A stretch of DNA of 64,000 bases from the NCBI RefSeq assembly GCF_021730395.1, contig NC_069371.1:75174001-75238000 (forward strand), given 5' to 3'. A program made the translations under genes and the position numbers. Below, piece by piece: positions 39,501 through 47,202 of the stretch (within the stretch, counting starts at the first letter, position 1; the number at the start of each line of letters is the position of its first letter). The notes under the pieces are model-generated. The model searched no databases and was not told the DNA's origin. It saw only the letters and a program-made list of their open reading frames with translations. The DNA is from Mercenaria mercenaria (taxonomy: Eukaryota; Mollusca; Bivalvia; Venerida; Veneridae).

Positions 39501-40644
39501 TTGGTCCTTCGAAGTTGCCTGCCACAAATATAAAACAATCTGAAGTTGCTTGCACAAATATGAAACAATCTGACTCAGACTGTTTTATATTTGTGACGGG
39601 CAACTTCGAAGGACCAAAATAATATTCTGGCCATCAAATTATTTTGACTACTTCTGTTTTTGGAAGATAAAAGTCATCTCTCAACATACCATAATAAATT
39701 TCCAGTATTCATATTACCGGGACCTCTAGACAGCCCTATACATTTCGTCTAGAGATCCATATTCAAGACTCTAGGCCTAGAGTAGTCCAAATAATAGGAC
39801 GTTTCAGGACAGTGTGATAACTTTTGACTGTCGCTGTCTCCGTCACGTCCAAACTTATTCTGCATATTTCTATTAGGAAATCCCCAATGAAATCCATTGG
39901 GAACGTTTTCTGGTACATGTACAAAGTATAAATTTGTAATAATTACACCTCTGATAATGAATTTATGTTGACATTAAAGCATAAACTTGCCTGCTGACAT
40001 TTTATGAATGTATATTTTGTATTTTATTTCTGTAATTTAGTGTCATATCGGCAGTCTGCTGTTATTGAAACCAGTGTCAGGGTAGATATCTCATCACACC
40101 TGTCACATCATATTTTCGAAGATTTAAGTCTCTTATTTAAAGTTATGGATTAAATTCAACCCATATGAAGTTTTTACATGAATATTTATGTTTAATTTCT
40201 TAAAGCAAGTAAGTCTGACCAGAATATTATGACTATTTGGGTTTTTTTTTAAAGTCTTCGTTTTCCTAACAGTAAAATGCAGATACAGGAAAGGCTTAGA
40301 GAAATGACAACTATAAAATATCTTATCATAAAATAAGTCATCACGATAAGCCAAATGCGTAAGGCCTAGGTCTAGAGATCCAGCTACCGCACCTCTAACC
40401 ACTGCCAATTATACATGATACGGTGCGGGTTCATTATAAACTTTGACCATCAGTTTAAACCTGTAAGCAAATATCCAGAACAGTAAGTCAAACAAATTTT
40501 TTTATATGAATAAATAAATAAATAATAATATTTCATACTGACAGTAAAACACACCAAAATTTTACTTTGTTTGTAAACTGACAGTACGATTTTCCTACCT
40601 TCATTTGTGAACAAATTCCAAAGTCTTGTAAACAAAAGACCCAT
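18473..40644 (-). CDS. ARL5: ARL5 small GTPase, complete gene (six coding exons)
   Basis: An ARF-like GTPase of the ARL5 subfamily. In animals this family acts at the trans-Golgi, where the GTP-bound form recruits the GARP tethering complex for endosome-to-Golgi transport. Joined exons (40599-40644, 34152-34212, 33527-33674, 22730-22813, 20170-20321, 18473-18521) give 540 bases, 179 residues plus stop, the usual family length. All junctions are GT-AG and in phase. Gly2 suits N-myristoylation. The P-loop GLDNAGKT is at 23-30, switch I Thr47 in [15 protein letters not shown] at 65-71, NKQD at 125-128 and the base-binding region around CCALTG at 157-162. Introns are 6.4, 0.48, 10.7, 2.4 and 1.6 kb, and intron 3 holds a nested transposon stack. 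I see no disabling change. Vertebrates have ARL5A/B/C, and I cannot say which this is nearest to. Confidence 0.96.
18991..19809. mobile_element. MITE with TACTGG...TTTTCCGGACA inverted ends (ARL5 intron 5)
   Basis: The left end 'tactggttgggaacc' and following 'ttttccggacac' are matched inverted by 'gtccggaaaag' and 'ggttccccacccagta'. The outer TA at both ends fits a Tc1/mariner-like target. The ~820-bp interior has no transposase. A palindromic 'gcgcatgcgc' lies near 19,568. Confidence 0.7.
20170..20321 (-). CDS. ARL5: ARL5 coding exon 5 (NKQD)
   Basis: Acceptor atttcag|GATTTG and donor GAAGG|gtatgc. Encodes residues 114-164 with [12 protein letters not shown] and [12 protein letters not shown], the guanine-specificity motifs. 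It ends with two bases of Gly164, completed by exon 6. Confidence 0.97.
20479..20518. repeat. 18-bp perfect tandem duplication
   Basis: The word 'gcagaatccagagtgact' occurs twice in direct succession in ARL5 intron 4. Confidence 0.9.
20550..20991. mobile_element. MITE with CTTAAAGTGG...ATGCGCA inverted ends (ARL5 intron 4)
   Basis: The left end 'cttaaagtggaattatgcgca' is matched inverted by 'tgcgcataatgccactttaaag' on the right. It is ~442 bp, non-coding. Confidence 0.75.
21083..21296. mobile_element. MITE, TTAACC-ended family, full copy 3 (ARL5 intron 4)
   Basis: Left end 'ttaacccttatcatgct' and right end 'agcatggtaagggttaa' are near-perfect inverted repeats with TTAA at both edges. The interior has the family word 'gcagatcataatcagcctg' and its inverse around 21,170. 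Confidence 0.8.
22102..22575. mobile_element. MITE with AGTATAACCTG-like ends (ARL5 intron 4)
   Basis: Left end 'acagtataacctg' and right end 'caggttggattatact' are inverted and imperfect. Internal repeated words ('aatacaggtggtc', 'ttagacaggtggt') occur several times. TA at the edges suggests a Tc1/mariner relative. No transposase is visible. Its right end is 155 bp from ARL5 exon 4. Confidence 0.6.
22730..22813 (-). CDS. ARL5: ARL5 coding exon 4
   Basis: Acceptor tttcag|TATATA and donor AATGAG|gtgtgt. The 84 bp are 28 codons, phase 0 at both ends, encoding residues 86-113 with [20 protein letters not shown]. The exon is preceded by over 10 kb of intron. Confidence 0.96.
24158..24345. mobile_element. 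MITE, ACTGTGAAAT-type family (ARL5 intron 3)
   Basis: Starts near 'agtgtgaaatcattaa' and has the palindromic words 'ttcatggatttt' and 'aatccatgaaat' around its first third. The right boundary is not sharp. Confidence 0.5.
24340..24572 (-). repeat. tRNA-derived SINE, family 2 (ARL5 intron 3)
   Basis: On the minus strand it reads from a partial tRNA-like head with the RNA polymerase III B-box word 'gggttcgagcc', through 'ccagctggctt', 'cccaggtgcc' and 'gggtcttcctccacc', to a tail 'tgtcggtgcgacgttaaac'. The A-box end of the head is missing. It shares its body with the copies at 46,276 and 52,411. Confidence 0.8.
24815..24955. mobile_element. MITE, TTAACC-ended family, truncated copy 4
   Basis: The right end 'gtaaaggttaa' and the words 'gtctgatcatggtctgc' and 'ccattttagaaattta' match the family. 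The left end is missing. It lies in ARL5 intron 3. Confidence 0.6.
25430..25659. repeat. Minisatellite carrying splice-donor-like words, left part
   Basis: Imperfect units of about 45-50 bp are of the type 'cagcttacctg.acagtgtt..tga.ggaaccagtctttat'. On the minus (gene) strand each good unit contains CAG|gtaagct, the same 9-10 bases as the ARL5 exon-3 donor. The clearest copies are near 25,526 and 25,610. The array continues at 33,389-33,526, so it was split by the transposon stack between them. Confidence 0.75.
25660..25886. mobile_element. MITE with CAGTCATGGCAAAAT ends (first insertion)
   Basis: Left end 'cagtcatggcaaaat' and right end 'attttgccatgactg' are perfect 15-bp inverted repeats, 227 bp apart overall. 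The flanking GCTTA at 25,655-25,659 reappears at 33,384-33,388 once the two later insertions are set aside, consistent with a target-site duplication. No coding capacity. Confidence 0.8.
25887..26903. mobile_element. hAT-like non-autonomous element, 1.0 kb (second insertion)
   Basis: Begins CAGGGGTCACGCTG and ends CAGTGTGACCCCTG, 14-bp inverted repeats with one mismatch. The CAGGG start is typical of hAT elements. The 7 bases ATGACTG before it (25,880-25,886, the tip of the first MITE) recur after it once the giant element is set aside (26,904-26,908 then 33,377-33,383). This is one short of the usual 8-bp hAT duplication. The interior is AT-rich and lacks a transposase. Confidence 0.75.
26901..26908. 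repeat. Target-site duplication, left copy (CTGATGAC)
   Basis: The eight bases directly before the giant fold-back element are identical to 33,374-33,381 directly after it. The word spans the last 3 bases of the hAT-like element and 5 bases of its own target duplication, so it dates the giant element as the later insertion. Confidence 0.9.
26909..27253 (+). repeat. Fold-back element, left outer arm
   Basis: 345 bp matching the right outer arm in inverse orientation at about 97%. Contains conserved words such as 'gagcctgcgagcaatggg' and 'acttcccgggccgttg'. Its inner limit is set by 'gtggcac', after which the right arm is interrupted by a younger insertion. Confidence 0.9.
27254..27440. repeat. 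GCGC-rich subterminal repeats, left
   Basis: The words 'gcgcaaataac', 'tgcgctatttacc', 'atatgcgcaacg' and 'gcgcagcgcaaat' recur many times in under 200 bp, in both orientations. The same set appears inverted at 32,385-32,531 in the right arm. Clustered short motifs just inside the termini are typical places for transposase binding, but that role is inference. Confidence 0.75.
27525..27875. repeat. Inverted-repeat block, left (partner 31,330-31,745)
   Basis: Words such as 'gtcaccaggtttcaatac', 'gcgtgaaggtgtgatttcc' and 'gagcatatctct' occur here and, inverted and in mirrored order, at 31,330-31,745. This shows that the arms of the fold-back element continue well inside the outer 345 bp, with more divergence. 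Confidence 0.8.
27955..29650. repeat. Satellite-like array, left arm: 337-bp dimeric units
   Basis: The word 'ggtcctgcgctaat' recurs at 28,144, 28,481, 28,797, 29,134 and 29,477 (steps 337, 316, 337, 343). Each unit is a dimer of two related halves of about 165 and 172 bp. Each half starts with TGCGCTAATA followed by 'aaa...gaaattac.ctg'. The copies are highly similar to each other, more so than those on the right, which suggests recent homogenisation or expansion of this arm only. No coding potential is seen. Confidence 0.9.
29650..29940. other. Centre of the fold-back element
   Basis: This non-repetitive stretch separates the facing arrays. It contains CG-rich words 'cgggcggttatacgtcgggcg' and 'gacgtcaacgcacgttaacgtgacgtca', partly palindromic. 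No open frame of note. If the element ever carried a gene, nothing of it remains here. Confidence 0.6.
29945..32000. repeat. Diverged satellite-like array, right arm (inverted)
   Basis: The inverse motif 'tattagcgcagg' or a close variant recurs near 29,956, 30,108, 30,288, 30,424, 30,557, 30,713, 30,868, 31,049, 31,206, 31,835 and 31,987, spaced mostly 130-180 bp. Units are related to the halves of the left array but differ much more among themselves. The block 31,330-31,745 interrupts it. Confidence 0.8.
32385..32531. repeat. GCGC-rich subterminal repeats, right
   Basis: Mirror of 27,254-27,440, with words such as 'atttgcgctgcgctatttacc', 'gcgcagataac' and 'atatgcgcgtaacag'. Confidence 0.7.
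32532..33027. mobile_element. MITE inserted in the right arm of the fold-back element
   Basis: Ends 'cgaaacggtacgaaatc' and 'gatttcgtaccgctccgtt' are inverted, and the similarity runs inward over some 190 bp on each side ('tttgtcagcc', 'gggtcaaatt', 'gccactcac', 'cacgcgatat'). It breaks the right outer arm exactly at 'gtggcac', where the left arm is continuous. The flanks GTGGTGC (inverse orientation) and GTGGCAC may be an imperfect target duplication. Confidence 0.7.
33028..33373 (-). repeat. Fold-back element, right outer arm
   Basis: Inverse copy of 26,909-27,253, ending CTGGTGCCTGTG. Followed directly by the second CTGATGAC. Confidence 0.9.
33374..33381. repeat. Target-site duplication, right copy (CTGATGAC)
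   Basis: Identical to 26,901-26,908. It is followed by TGG and GCTTA, the remnants of the target duplications of the two earlier insertions. Confidence 0.9.
33389..33526. repeat. Minisatellite carrying splice-donor-like words, right part
   Basis: Units 'cagctttatactttggtaagtg', 'ccagcttacctagggtg' and 'tcagcttacctgggc' continue the array of 25,430-25,659. The last unit is the real exon-3 donor. Read along the gene, the intron therefore begins with its own donor and then repeats of it. Confidence 0.75.
33527..33674 (-). CDS. ARL5: ARL5 coding exon 3 (switch I and II)
   Basis: Acceptor ttgcag|TTTAATG and donor GCCCAG|gtaagc. Encodes residues 36-85 with [13 protein letters not shown] (switch I) and [16 protein letters not shown] (switch II), nearly invariant in ARL5. 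Its donor sequence lies in the first unit of a minisatellite that repeats a CAG|gtaagct-like word further into intron 3. Confidence 0.97.
34152..34212 (-). CDS. ARL5: ARL5 coding exon 2 (P-loop)
   Basis: Acceptor ttttcag|AACAT and donor CAGTT|gtaagt. Encodes [20 protein letters not shown] and two bases of Phe36, and so carries the phosphate-binding loop. At 61 bp it enters in phase 1 and leaves in phase 2, matching its neighbours. Confidence 0.96.
35474..35715 (+). repeat. tRNA-derived SINE-like sequence (ARL5 intron 1)
   Basis: The head 'tggtctagtggtaacac' resembles an RNA polymerase III A box and 'gagttccagccc' a B box about 45 bases later, as in tRNA-derived SINEs. The body is unlike the other two SINE families here. 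A shorter related head ('gtggtctagtggtag') is at 38,639. Confidence 0.5.
37381..38425. mobile_element. Tandem-repeat element with AGCTCGACTATTCGAA ends (ARL5 intron 1)
   Basis: The words 'agctcgactattcgaa' at 37,799 and 'ttcgaatagttgagct' at 38,407 are inverted. Between them lie two ~170-bp direct repeats, near-identical over 'ccaaaagggggcata', 'agttttataaccccgaag' and 'ttttggagatagtaacttgc'. A 40-bp fragment of the same head is at 37,381-37,420, with unrelated sequence between. Such elements abound in bivalve genomes and encode nothing. Confidence 0.65.
39495..39623. repeat. Near-perfect hairpin, 25-bp stem ends
   Basis: 'attattttggtccttcgaag' at 39,495 is matched by its inverse ending at 39,623, and a second inner pair ('acaaatataaaacaatctg' and its inverse) extends the stem to about 45 bp. 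The middle holds an extra diverged copy of the inner word. It lies in ARL5 intron 1 and may be a small fold-back element. Confidence 0.8.
40599..40644 (-). CDS. ARL5: ARL5 coding exon 1
   Basis: Encodes [15 protein letters not shown] plus the first base of Glu16: the amphipathic N-terminal helix and the Gly2 acceptor for a myristoyl group. The donor is GAAG|gtagga. The frame stays open past the donor, but the read-through residues do not match the family, while exon 2 continues it exactly. The ATG is the first possible start giving the family N-terminus. Confidence 0.95.
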
Positions 40645-40797
40645 TTTTTATCTTAAAGTAAACACAATTATACAGCCAAAAATCAATTCAAATAACACTT
40701 AAATATTAACCGACACTAATTTTTCCCATTTCGGAGTGACTATTTAATGACTAAGCAAGGAATTCCAAATTTTTCGGTAAAATGTTGTTGACACGAT

Positions 40798-40840
40798 ACA
40801 CCGGAAGTATTATCTAACAGAATTCTGCGCTTGCGCGAAA
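40798..40840 (-). promoter_or_regulatory. Probable ARL5 promoter motifs (ETS-like and NRF1-like)
   Basis: CCGGAAGT at 40,801-40,808 is a consensus ETS/GABP site. 'ctgcgcttgcgcg' at 40,825-40,837 differs by one base from the NRF1 palindrome. They lie 160-190 bp upstream of the ARL5 ATG, with no TATA box in a clear position. This arrangement is common in housekeeping promoters. The transcription start itself cannot be read from sequence. Confidence 0.55.
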
Positions 40841-41148
40841 TCTTTTGACGATAATAAAATTCGTTCAGACCGTATACTGTACCGTATTTTACACGTGCGA
40901 AACACATGAAGCTAACGTGTCAGAAAAATAAAGAATATGAAAAAGGATCAACAACCGGTCATAAATTAGAGACAGGACAAGATATGATTGATATTTATTC
41001 CAAATCAGGTTTAAAGCTTAAAAGTATTAGACAATGCAAATTGGAAATTGATACCTAAGAAAAACCAAGATGGTACTGCTCACATGTGTTCATATATTGC
41101 CTCGTATTCAAATGTCAATGTATGTTGTTGTTATTGAATATATGTTTA

Positions 41149-41600
41149 AAAAAGGATCAATATGAAGTTTCTACCAGAAATATTCTAACATCAACCCTGC
41201 ACCAATCTGTGACCCAAAAAAGAAAAAGGATCAATATGAAGTTTCTGCCAGAAATATTCTAACATCAACCTGGTACCAATCTGTGACCCAAAAAAGAAAA
41301 AGGATCAATATGAAGTTTCTGCCAGAAATATTCTAACATCAACCTTGTACCAATCTGTGACCCAAAAAGAAAAAGGATCAATATGAAGTTTCTGCAAGAA
41401 ATATTCTAACACCAACCTTGTACCAATCTGTGACCCAAAAAAGAAAAAGGATCAATATGAAGTTTCTGCCAGAAATATTCCAACACCAACCTTGTACCAA
41501 TCTGTGACCCAAAAAAGAAAAAGGATCAATATGAAGTTTCTGCCAGAAATATTCTGCCAGAAATATTCTAACATCAACCTAGTACCAATCTGTGACTCAA
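41149..41600. repeat. 74-bp tandem repeat, six units, upstream of ARL5
   Basis: 'ggatcaatatgaag' occurs at 41,154, 41,228, 41,302, 41,375, 41,449 and 41,523, in steps of 74, 74, 73, 74 and 74. Units are almost identical. The last one contains a short internal duplication of 'tctgccagaaatat'. The array begins about 310 bp beyond the putative promoter motifs. Confidence 0.95.
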
Positions 41601-42560
41601 GAGCTGTTTGTAAAACACACGTACCCTACAGGATGTTCTGTCGGAGGCAAGTGTGTTTGTAATCATGTATGCTGCGACCTTGACATTTGACCAGATGTCT
41701 TCAACAAGAACAGGTGTTAGAAACGGACTAAAAACTAGAGGTGTTATTAGCACACAGGTGTCCCCGCTTCCTGTCACTGAACATGGTTTCATGACTACGT
41801 GAAATATTTTTATGATACACAAAACAAATAGTTTAAGCAATTATGTGCATTTTCCTTACGACAAGGATCATAACTCTTGTCTGGAACAAGAAACCTCAAG
41901 TGCACAACTTCACGTGCTGAGTAATATTGCTTTACTGTTTCAGGACCCCAGTTCAAGTATGTCTTTAGATACGTGCGACACAATCATTTATGACCTTTAA
42001 TGCATACATTTGACTATATCAAGGACAATAACTCTGACCTTGCTAAATGATATCTTTAGCAAAACCTCGGATGCAAAACTTTATGTGCTAAATAATATTC
42101 CTGTAATGTTACATAATTCTAAGTCAAATACATTTTGAGATACATGCGACATAAACGTTAAGTCCCTTTTACGCATATTTTTGACTAAGTTAAGGGCCGT
42201 GACTCTGTTCTGGCTGTGTGAGATTTTAATCAAAACATTAGTTTCACATCTTCATACGCTGCTGAATAACAATTATGTGAGGTTTGAGGACTATGGGTCT
42301 AATACTTTATGAGATATGCATGACACAAATTCGGACAGACGGACGGACGTTCCTACATATGGGTATTTATGTGGCTACTCTTTTGTTTTCTCTATTGTTC
42401 TTTTAACCACGTAAAAGAAAAATAGCCACATAAAAGCCTTACGGAATGAATGACTTCAAAGAAAAAGTACAGTTACCTATTGTTCCTATAGCCACCTAAG
42501 TATGCAAATATGGGCTCGGACAGACGGACGGGCAAGGACAACTCTAAGTGCCCCCACCCC
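41600..42560. repeat. Tandem-repeat mobile element, ~165-bp units
   Basis: Three diverged units are built on 'tttgactat.tcaaggacaataactctg', 'tgctgaataatatt' and 'gagatacatgcgacataa'. Behind them comes a 'cggacagacggacgg' tail found twice (42,334 and 42,516) around a 'tagccacataaa' inverted word. It resembles the large repeat elements at 55-61 kb. No coding capacity. Confidence 0.6.
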
Positions 42561-44727
42561 AATTCCTAAACAAACAAAAAACATTTGAGGAGAGAGGGAA
42601 GCAAAGAAACCGTCTTATGAAAATTGTCAGCCAAAATGGCTTTTTTAAGGTTTAAACAGTTCTAAACCGTTTTTAGTCTAGAGGTCATTGTGACCTTGAC
42701 CTTTGACCTTCTGAAACAAGACAATAAGGATCCTCTATTGTTCACAGGAAATTATGCTATGCAATTTGATGACTGTATACCAAAAGCTCCTTAGATCTAA
42801 TTACTTAAAAGAAATCTTAACTTTTAACATACTGGCATTAAAACAATCTATTGACCACAGGCAATAATCCTTTGAAGTTTGACGATTGTAGACACAATGT
42901 TCTTTAGTTATTGAACAGGAATCGTTTTCAGTCAATATGAACTTGATGTTTGATGTACTGACCATCAAAGTATATTGCGGGTCATCTACTTGCAACAAAA
43001 AATCATCCTATGTCGCTTTACCTTTGTGACACTAAACATTCGCAAGTTATCGATTGGAAACAAAATAATCTCCCAACAGACGCGGACCACAGATTGCCGG
43101 ACCAGCCAAGGAGTAAAATAATATGCATCTCCTCTTCTTCGAAGGGGCTACACGTATTTTTTTGCAAAATAAGTTATTCTGCACTTAAATGTTCCCCAAA
43201 AATATATTACCTTTAGCAAGTTAAAAGTTTTTATTTGTTTCTTATGTTATGAACGTCTGTGAATTACTCATGATTATGTGTGAGTAAATACACCTATACA
43301 TAATAATGTTCTTCTTTTTAATATAGGCAGTGATTTTAAGGTATTAGTACCTAATAAAAATGTTTAAAAAATGGCATTCGCTTGGTATATTATTAAAGTT
43401 GACCTTGTTTTGCACTGTGTTGCAATTTTAAACAACCTTTACGGTGCCGTTTTTCAAATAAATTTTGTATAATTTATGATATTTCCTCAAGCTCAAGTAT
43501 AGACAAATTTCAAAGTGATGGCCATTGTCCAAAATTTTTGCAGAGGATTCATTATACCATATAATTTGATGAAAGACACGTCAAACTATTGGTAAACAAT
43601 TATAAAGCACAACATTTAACTGTCAGTATCATTTGTTTCTAGGGTGCCTCAAGTAAAAGGATTTAATGAGACAGAATTCTAACTCCAACATTAAAAAATT
43701 AAGGTCGGGTCCTGTGAGACTGTTTAAAATGTTGTCACTTTATTCAAAAATAAGCTTGGGGCAGAAATAAAACCTACCTACATTTCTTCCACAATATGTA
43801 ACCTAAAGAGTAAAGGCAAAATAGAGAACTTTTACCACATGTAACTCAATATTTTTAAAGATGTCTAACTCTGCCCCCTTCTGGTACAGAGGTAAATTCA
43901 CTTTAAACAGCAAGAAATCACTTATCAAATCAAAAATTTCCAATTTTGTACAATAAATCAATAATAAATCTTGAAAAAAGTAAATCTTACTAGAAAAAGG
44001 AATATAAGGGGCGGGGGGGGGGGGGGGTCCCAATGGAGCTTGAACCTATGCCCCTTGAAACTTTTAAGTCAAAAGAAGGTTTATGGTAGGAATTGAATAC
44101 TCTTTAAAAATAGCTACCTAATACTTTAAATTGGTATTGTTTTGTATTGCATTATCTGTACCACATAAGCTTTAGTTAAATTCGGATTCTACTGCTTCTT
44201 TTTCTATTTACATCTCTCGAAACCTAAAAGTAATATTACTTACTACAATTTGATAAGAGAAATAATTGTAATTCTCTTGAGGGGCTGTTTTCTGGGAACG
44301 TAGCTTTTTTCAAATGGATCATTGTCTTTGTTTTTAGACTCGTCATGTTTTACAGAATCTATAACAACATTTTATCCACAAGTAAACTGCCATATGGAAT
44401 CAAAATGTTTTTAAATTGTAATTCTGATTAAAAAGAAAAGTTTTTCAAATGCATTTACGTCTAATTTAGAGCTGTCACATGCATCAGTTTTGCAGAGAGA
44501 AATAGCAATTTGTTTAATAGAACGAAAAAAAATAATTTTACATCACCCACGAGTTAATGTATTTTTCAATTATACCAATTAAGTCATAGATCAAAAAACC
44601 ATATTGCCTCAGATTCCTTCTAAACAGAATTAATTTAGTCGTACCAAATGACCGACAAATAAAAACGTTATGAAGAGTTATTGGGGAAGCCCTATTTACA
44701 GCAGAATATGACAAAAGAATTACTTTT
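42560..44727. other. Intergenic, little recognised
   Basis: AT-rich sequence without a supported gene. A 'gtgaccttgacctttgacc' fragment at 42,690 belongs to the tandem-repeat elements of the right end. A G-run lies at 44,011-44,026. Confidence 0.6.
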
Positions 44728-44739
44728 ACATGCAGATTA

Positions 44740-45024
44740 GCCCGCCCGCTTAGCTCAATAGGGAGAACGCAGATCTATGGATTACGAGGTCGTGAGTTCG
44801 ATCCCCGGGCAAATGGATTGTTCTTCGTGAAAATTTGATAAAAGACATTGTGTCTGAAATCATTCGTCCTCTACTTCTGATTCATGTAGGGAAGTTGGCA
44901 GTTACTTCTGAAGAACAGGTTTGTACTGATACAGAATCCAGGAACACTGGTAGGGTTAACTGCCCGCCGTTTCATAACTGTAATACTGTTGAAAAACGGC
45001 GTTAAACCCAAAACAACTAACCGA
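44740..45024 (+). repeat. tRNA-derived SINE, family 1, copy A
   Basis: A tRNA-like head with A box 'tagctcaatagggag' and B box 'gagttcgatccc' precedes a ~200-bp body and the tail 'gttgaaaaacggcgttaaac'. The flanking word ACATGCAGATT at 44,728 recurs as ACATGCAGACT at 45,031, a target-site duplication with one change, so this copy is somewhat older than copy B. Confidence 0.9.
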
Positions 45025-45617
45025 CCATGGACATGCAGACTTGTGCCACTTGGTCGCGGGAACTGTTGAGGTCCCGAAAATTTTGGTTTGTGACTGTCGC
45101 TGTTTGTTTAAAAAACGGCCATGCGCAATGTTAAAGTACAGATGTATTACTGAATTTATTGTTTTTGGTTAATTCTCTTTATGTCTCTGGTTATAAAATT
45201 TCATACGAAGTATTGTAAGCGGTGTTTTTCAACCAGGTCATATGTACACTCTCTAATTGGACAGCTACTTTGTCTGTTTAAACATACAATAAAAACTACA
45301 GGACTTAAAATATTTGGTTTTAGTCCAGCGTTCGACATGTTCATGCTTAATTGTTTCCTCTGCTTTCACCAGTCCTATTACCTAACATTCTAAAAACTGA
45401 CCAGAATACTTTAATTCATGTCCAACTGTTCATGACAACATTCATTGTCAAGTTCTATTTGTTACATTTACTTGTCATAATTACATTTCCGACCTGCCTA
45501 TAGCACTCGCAAGTGGGGTTTGTACTATAAAGAGATAGACAGATATAACGGCTAATGCTTATTGCTATGTCTATATACCAACTTTCAATAAAATCTGTTG
45601 TCTTTAATCTGTATTCA

Positions 45618-45902
45618 GCCCGCCTGCTTAGCTCAATAGGGAGAGCGTTGGTCTACGGATCGCGGGGTCGCGAGTTCGATCCCTGGGCGGGGCGTATGTT
45701 CTCCGTGACGATTTGATAAAAGACATTGTGTCTGAATTCATTCGTCCTCCACCTCTGATAATTCATGTGGGGAAGTTGGCAGTTACTTGCGGAGAACAGG
45801 TTTGTACTGGTACAGAATCCAGGAACACCGGTTAGGTTAACTGCCCGCCGTTACATGACTGAAATACTGTTGAAAAACGGCGTTAAACCCAAAACAAACA
45901 AA
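45618..45902 (+). repeat. tRNA-derived SINE, family 1, copy B (young)
   Basis: Same structure as copy A, 600 bp downstream in the same orientation. It is flanked by a perfect 14-15-bp duplication, TTAATCTGTATTCA, at 45,604-45,617 and 45,903-45,916. A perfect duplication and intact A and B boxes point to recent LINE-mediated insertion. Confidence 0.95.
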
Positions 45903-46275
45903 TTAATCTGTATTCAGTTCACACTATTCAGCTTGCGAAGCCCCCTCAACAAACCTACTATTAACTGGTGCTGTGTTCAATTACAGACCATAAGGAAGTA
46001 GGTATACAGACAGCCCAAGGGCAAATGGTGCGAAAACTGAGTAAACGCATGACAGATTCAAATAGTTTCTCAGTAATTTTTGCTCTGTAGATCGAGCAAT
46101 TTTCCATTTTCAATGTATTTTTTGTTGTTGCTGAAATCACATGAAAGATATATGCTTAACATTCACGTATATATTTTTTCATGTCAATATTAGATTACAG
46201 AATTAGTCATGGAAACTTAGGTCAAACAAGACCACTGTTATTTGGAGTCTCATTTTTATCGCATTTTCAGTGTGC

Positions 46276-46437
46276 TTGTTTGCCTACGGAAGGCCGGTTG
46301 TTCTATCTAGGTGCCCGCCCTTGAAGAAATAATGCACGGAGGGGCACCTGGGGTCTTCCTCCACCATCAAAGCTGGAAATTCGCCATGTGACCTATAATT
46401 GTGTCGGTGCAACGCTAAACCCCACAAAACAAATAGA
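46276..46437 (+). repeat. tRNA-derived SINE, family 2, 3' part
   Basis: Contains 'ctacggaaggccggttg', 'gtgcccgc', 'gggtcttcctccaccatc' and the tail 'gtgtcggtgcaacgctaaac', and lacks the tRNA-like head. It is on the opposite strand to the copy at 24,340. Confidence 0.8.
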
Positions 46438-46499
46438 TTTGAGCATGCCAACAAGTTATTTAGTGTGTTCATGCCTGAGTCGAAACTGGTGCGGTAGTA

Positions 46500-46507
46500 G
46501 AATTTAG
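46500..46507. repeat. Target-site duplication, left copy (GAATTTAG)
   Basis: Identical to 48,908-48,915. The two copies flank the 2.4-kb TIR element. Confidence 0.8.
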
Positions 46508-47037
46508 GGATGTTAGTCAAAACGTCCCCTAGTCAAAACACCCCCCATTTTGGTCAAAACGTCCCCCTTTTCTGGTCAAAACACCCCCCTTCCAAAAATT
46601 ACCAGGTCAAAACACCCCCCTTAAAAATTACATATGTAAATACATATTAATTAAGTTAATTTGGTAAATATTAAATGTTCATTATACTGTTTTACATGCA
46701 TAGTTTTTAATTAGAATGTTGTAAACCATTAGTTTTAGAATGTTATAGCATTGTTGTGAAATTATATCTGATGTTTATATAGTGAAAAAGTGATGTTTCT
46801 GTTATTTAATAATAAAATTAAATGAAATTATAATGTTGTTATGTTATAAATGAAATTGTTACAACTGCATGAAGACAAGGGGATAATGGATCATAAAACA
46901 AGATGTTTGTAAACAATTATTTTTTAAGTATCTAAAGTTTAATTGCACAATAATTAAATAATGTGGAAAAAGTTATAACTATTATATTCAACCACTAATT
47001 TTCTTAGTATCCTAGTGTATGTATACTGTCTGTCTCT

Positions 47038-47202
47038 GTGAATAATGCGTTGGATTGTTATTTGTTTAAATATCAGTGCTTTTATAAGATAACGTATGTA
47101 TGGAGTATCCTTGCATTAAGTGTAGAAACGAAGTCAGACCGCGTCAACATGCCATTGCCTGCGACTCGTATGGTAGCTGGCAACACAGAACCTGTGACAC
47201 AG
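47038..47202 (+). CDS. Possible exon 1 of a passenger gene in the TIR element
   Basis: An open frame of 55 codons from ATG runs to a consensus donor GACACAG|gtaagt. The latter part (residues about 38-55, beginning MPLPATRMVAG) looks coding-like. An internal ATG at 47,149 could be the real start. No family recognised. The next exon at 48,197 continues in phase 0. Found within the 2.4-kb transposon, it may be a captured host fragment or a gene of the element. It may also be chance. Confidence 0.3.

Noticed and set aside
44740-45690. Two tRNA genes
   Set aside because: The cloverleaf-like heads are followed by a shared ~200-bp body, a common tail and target duplications, so they are SINEs.
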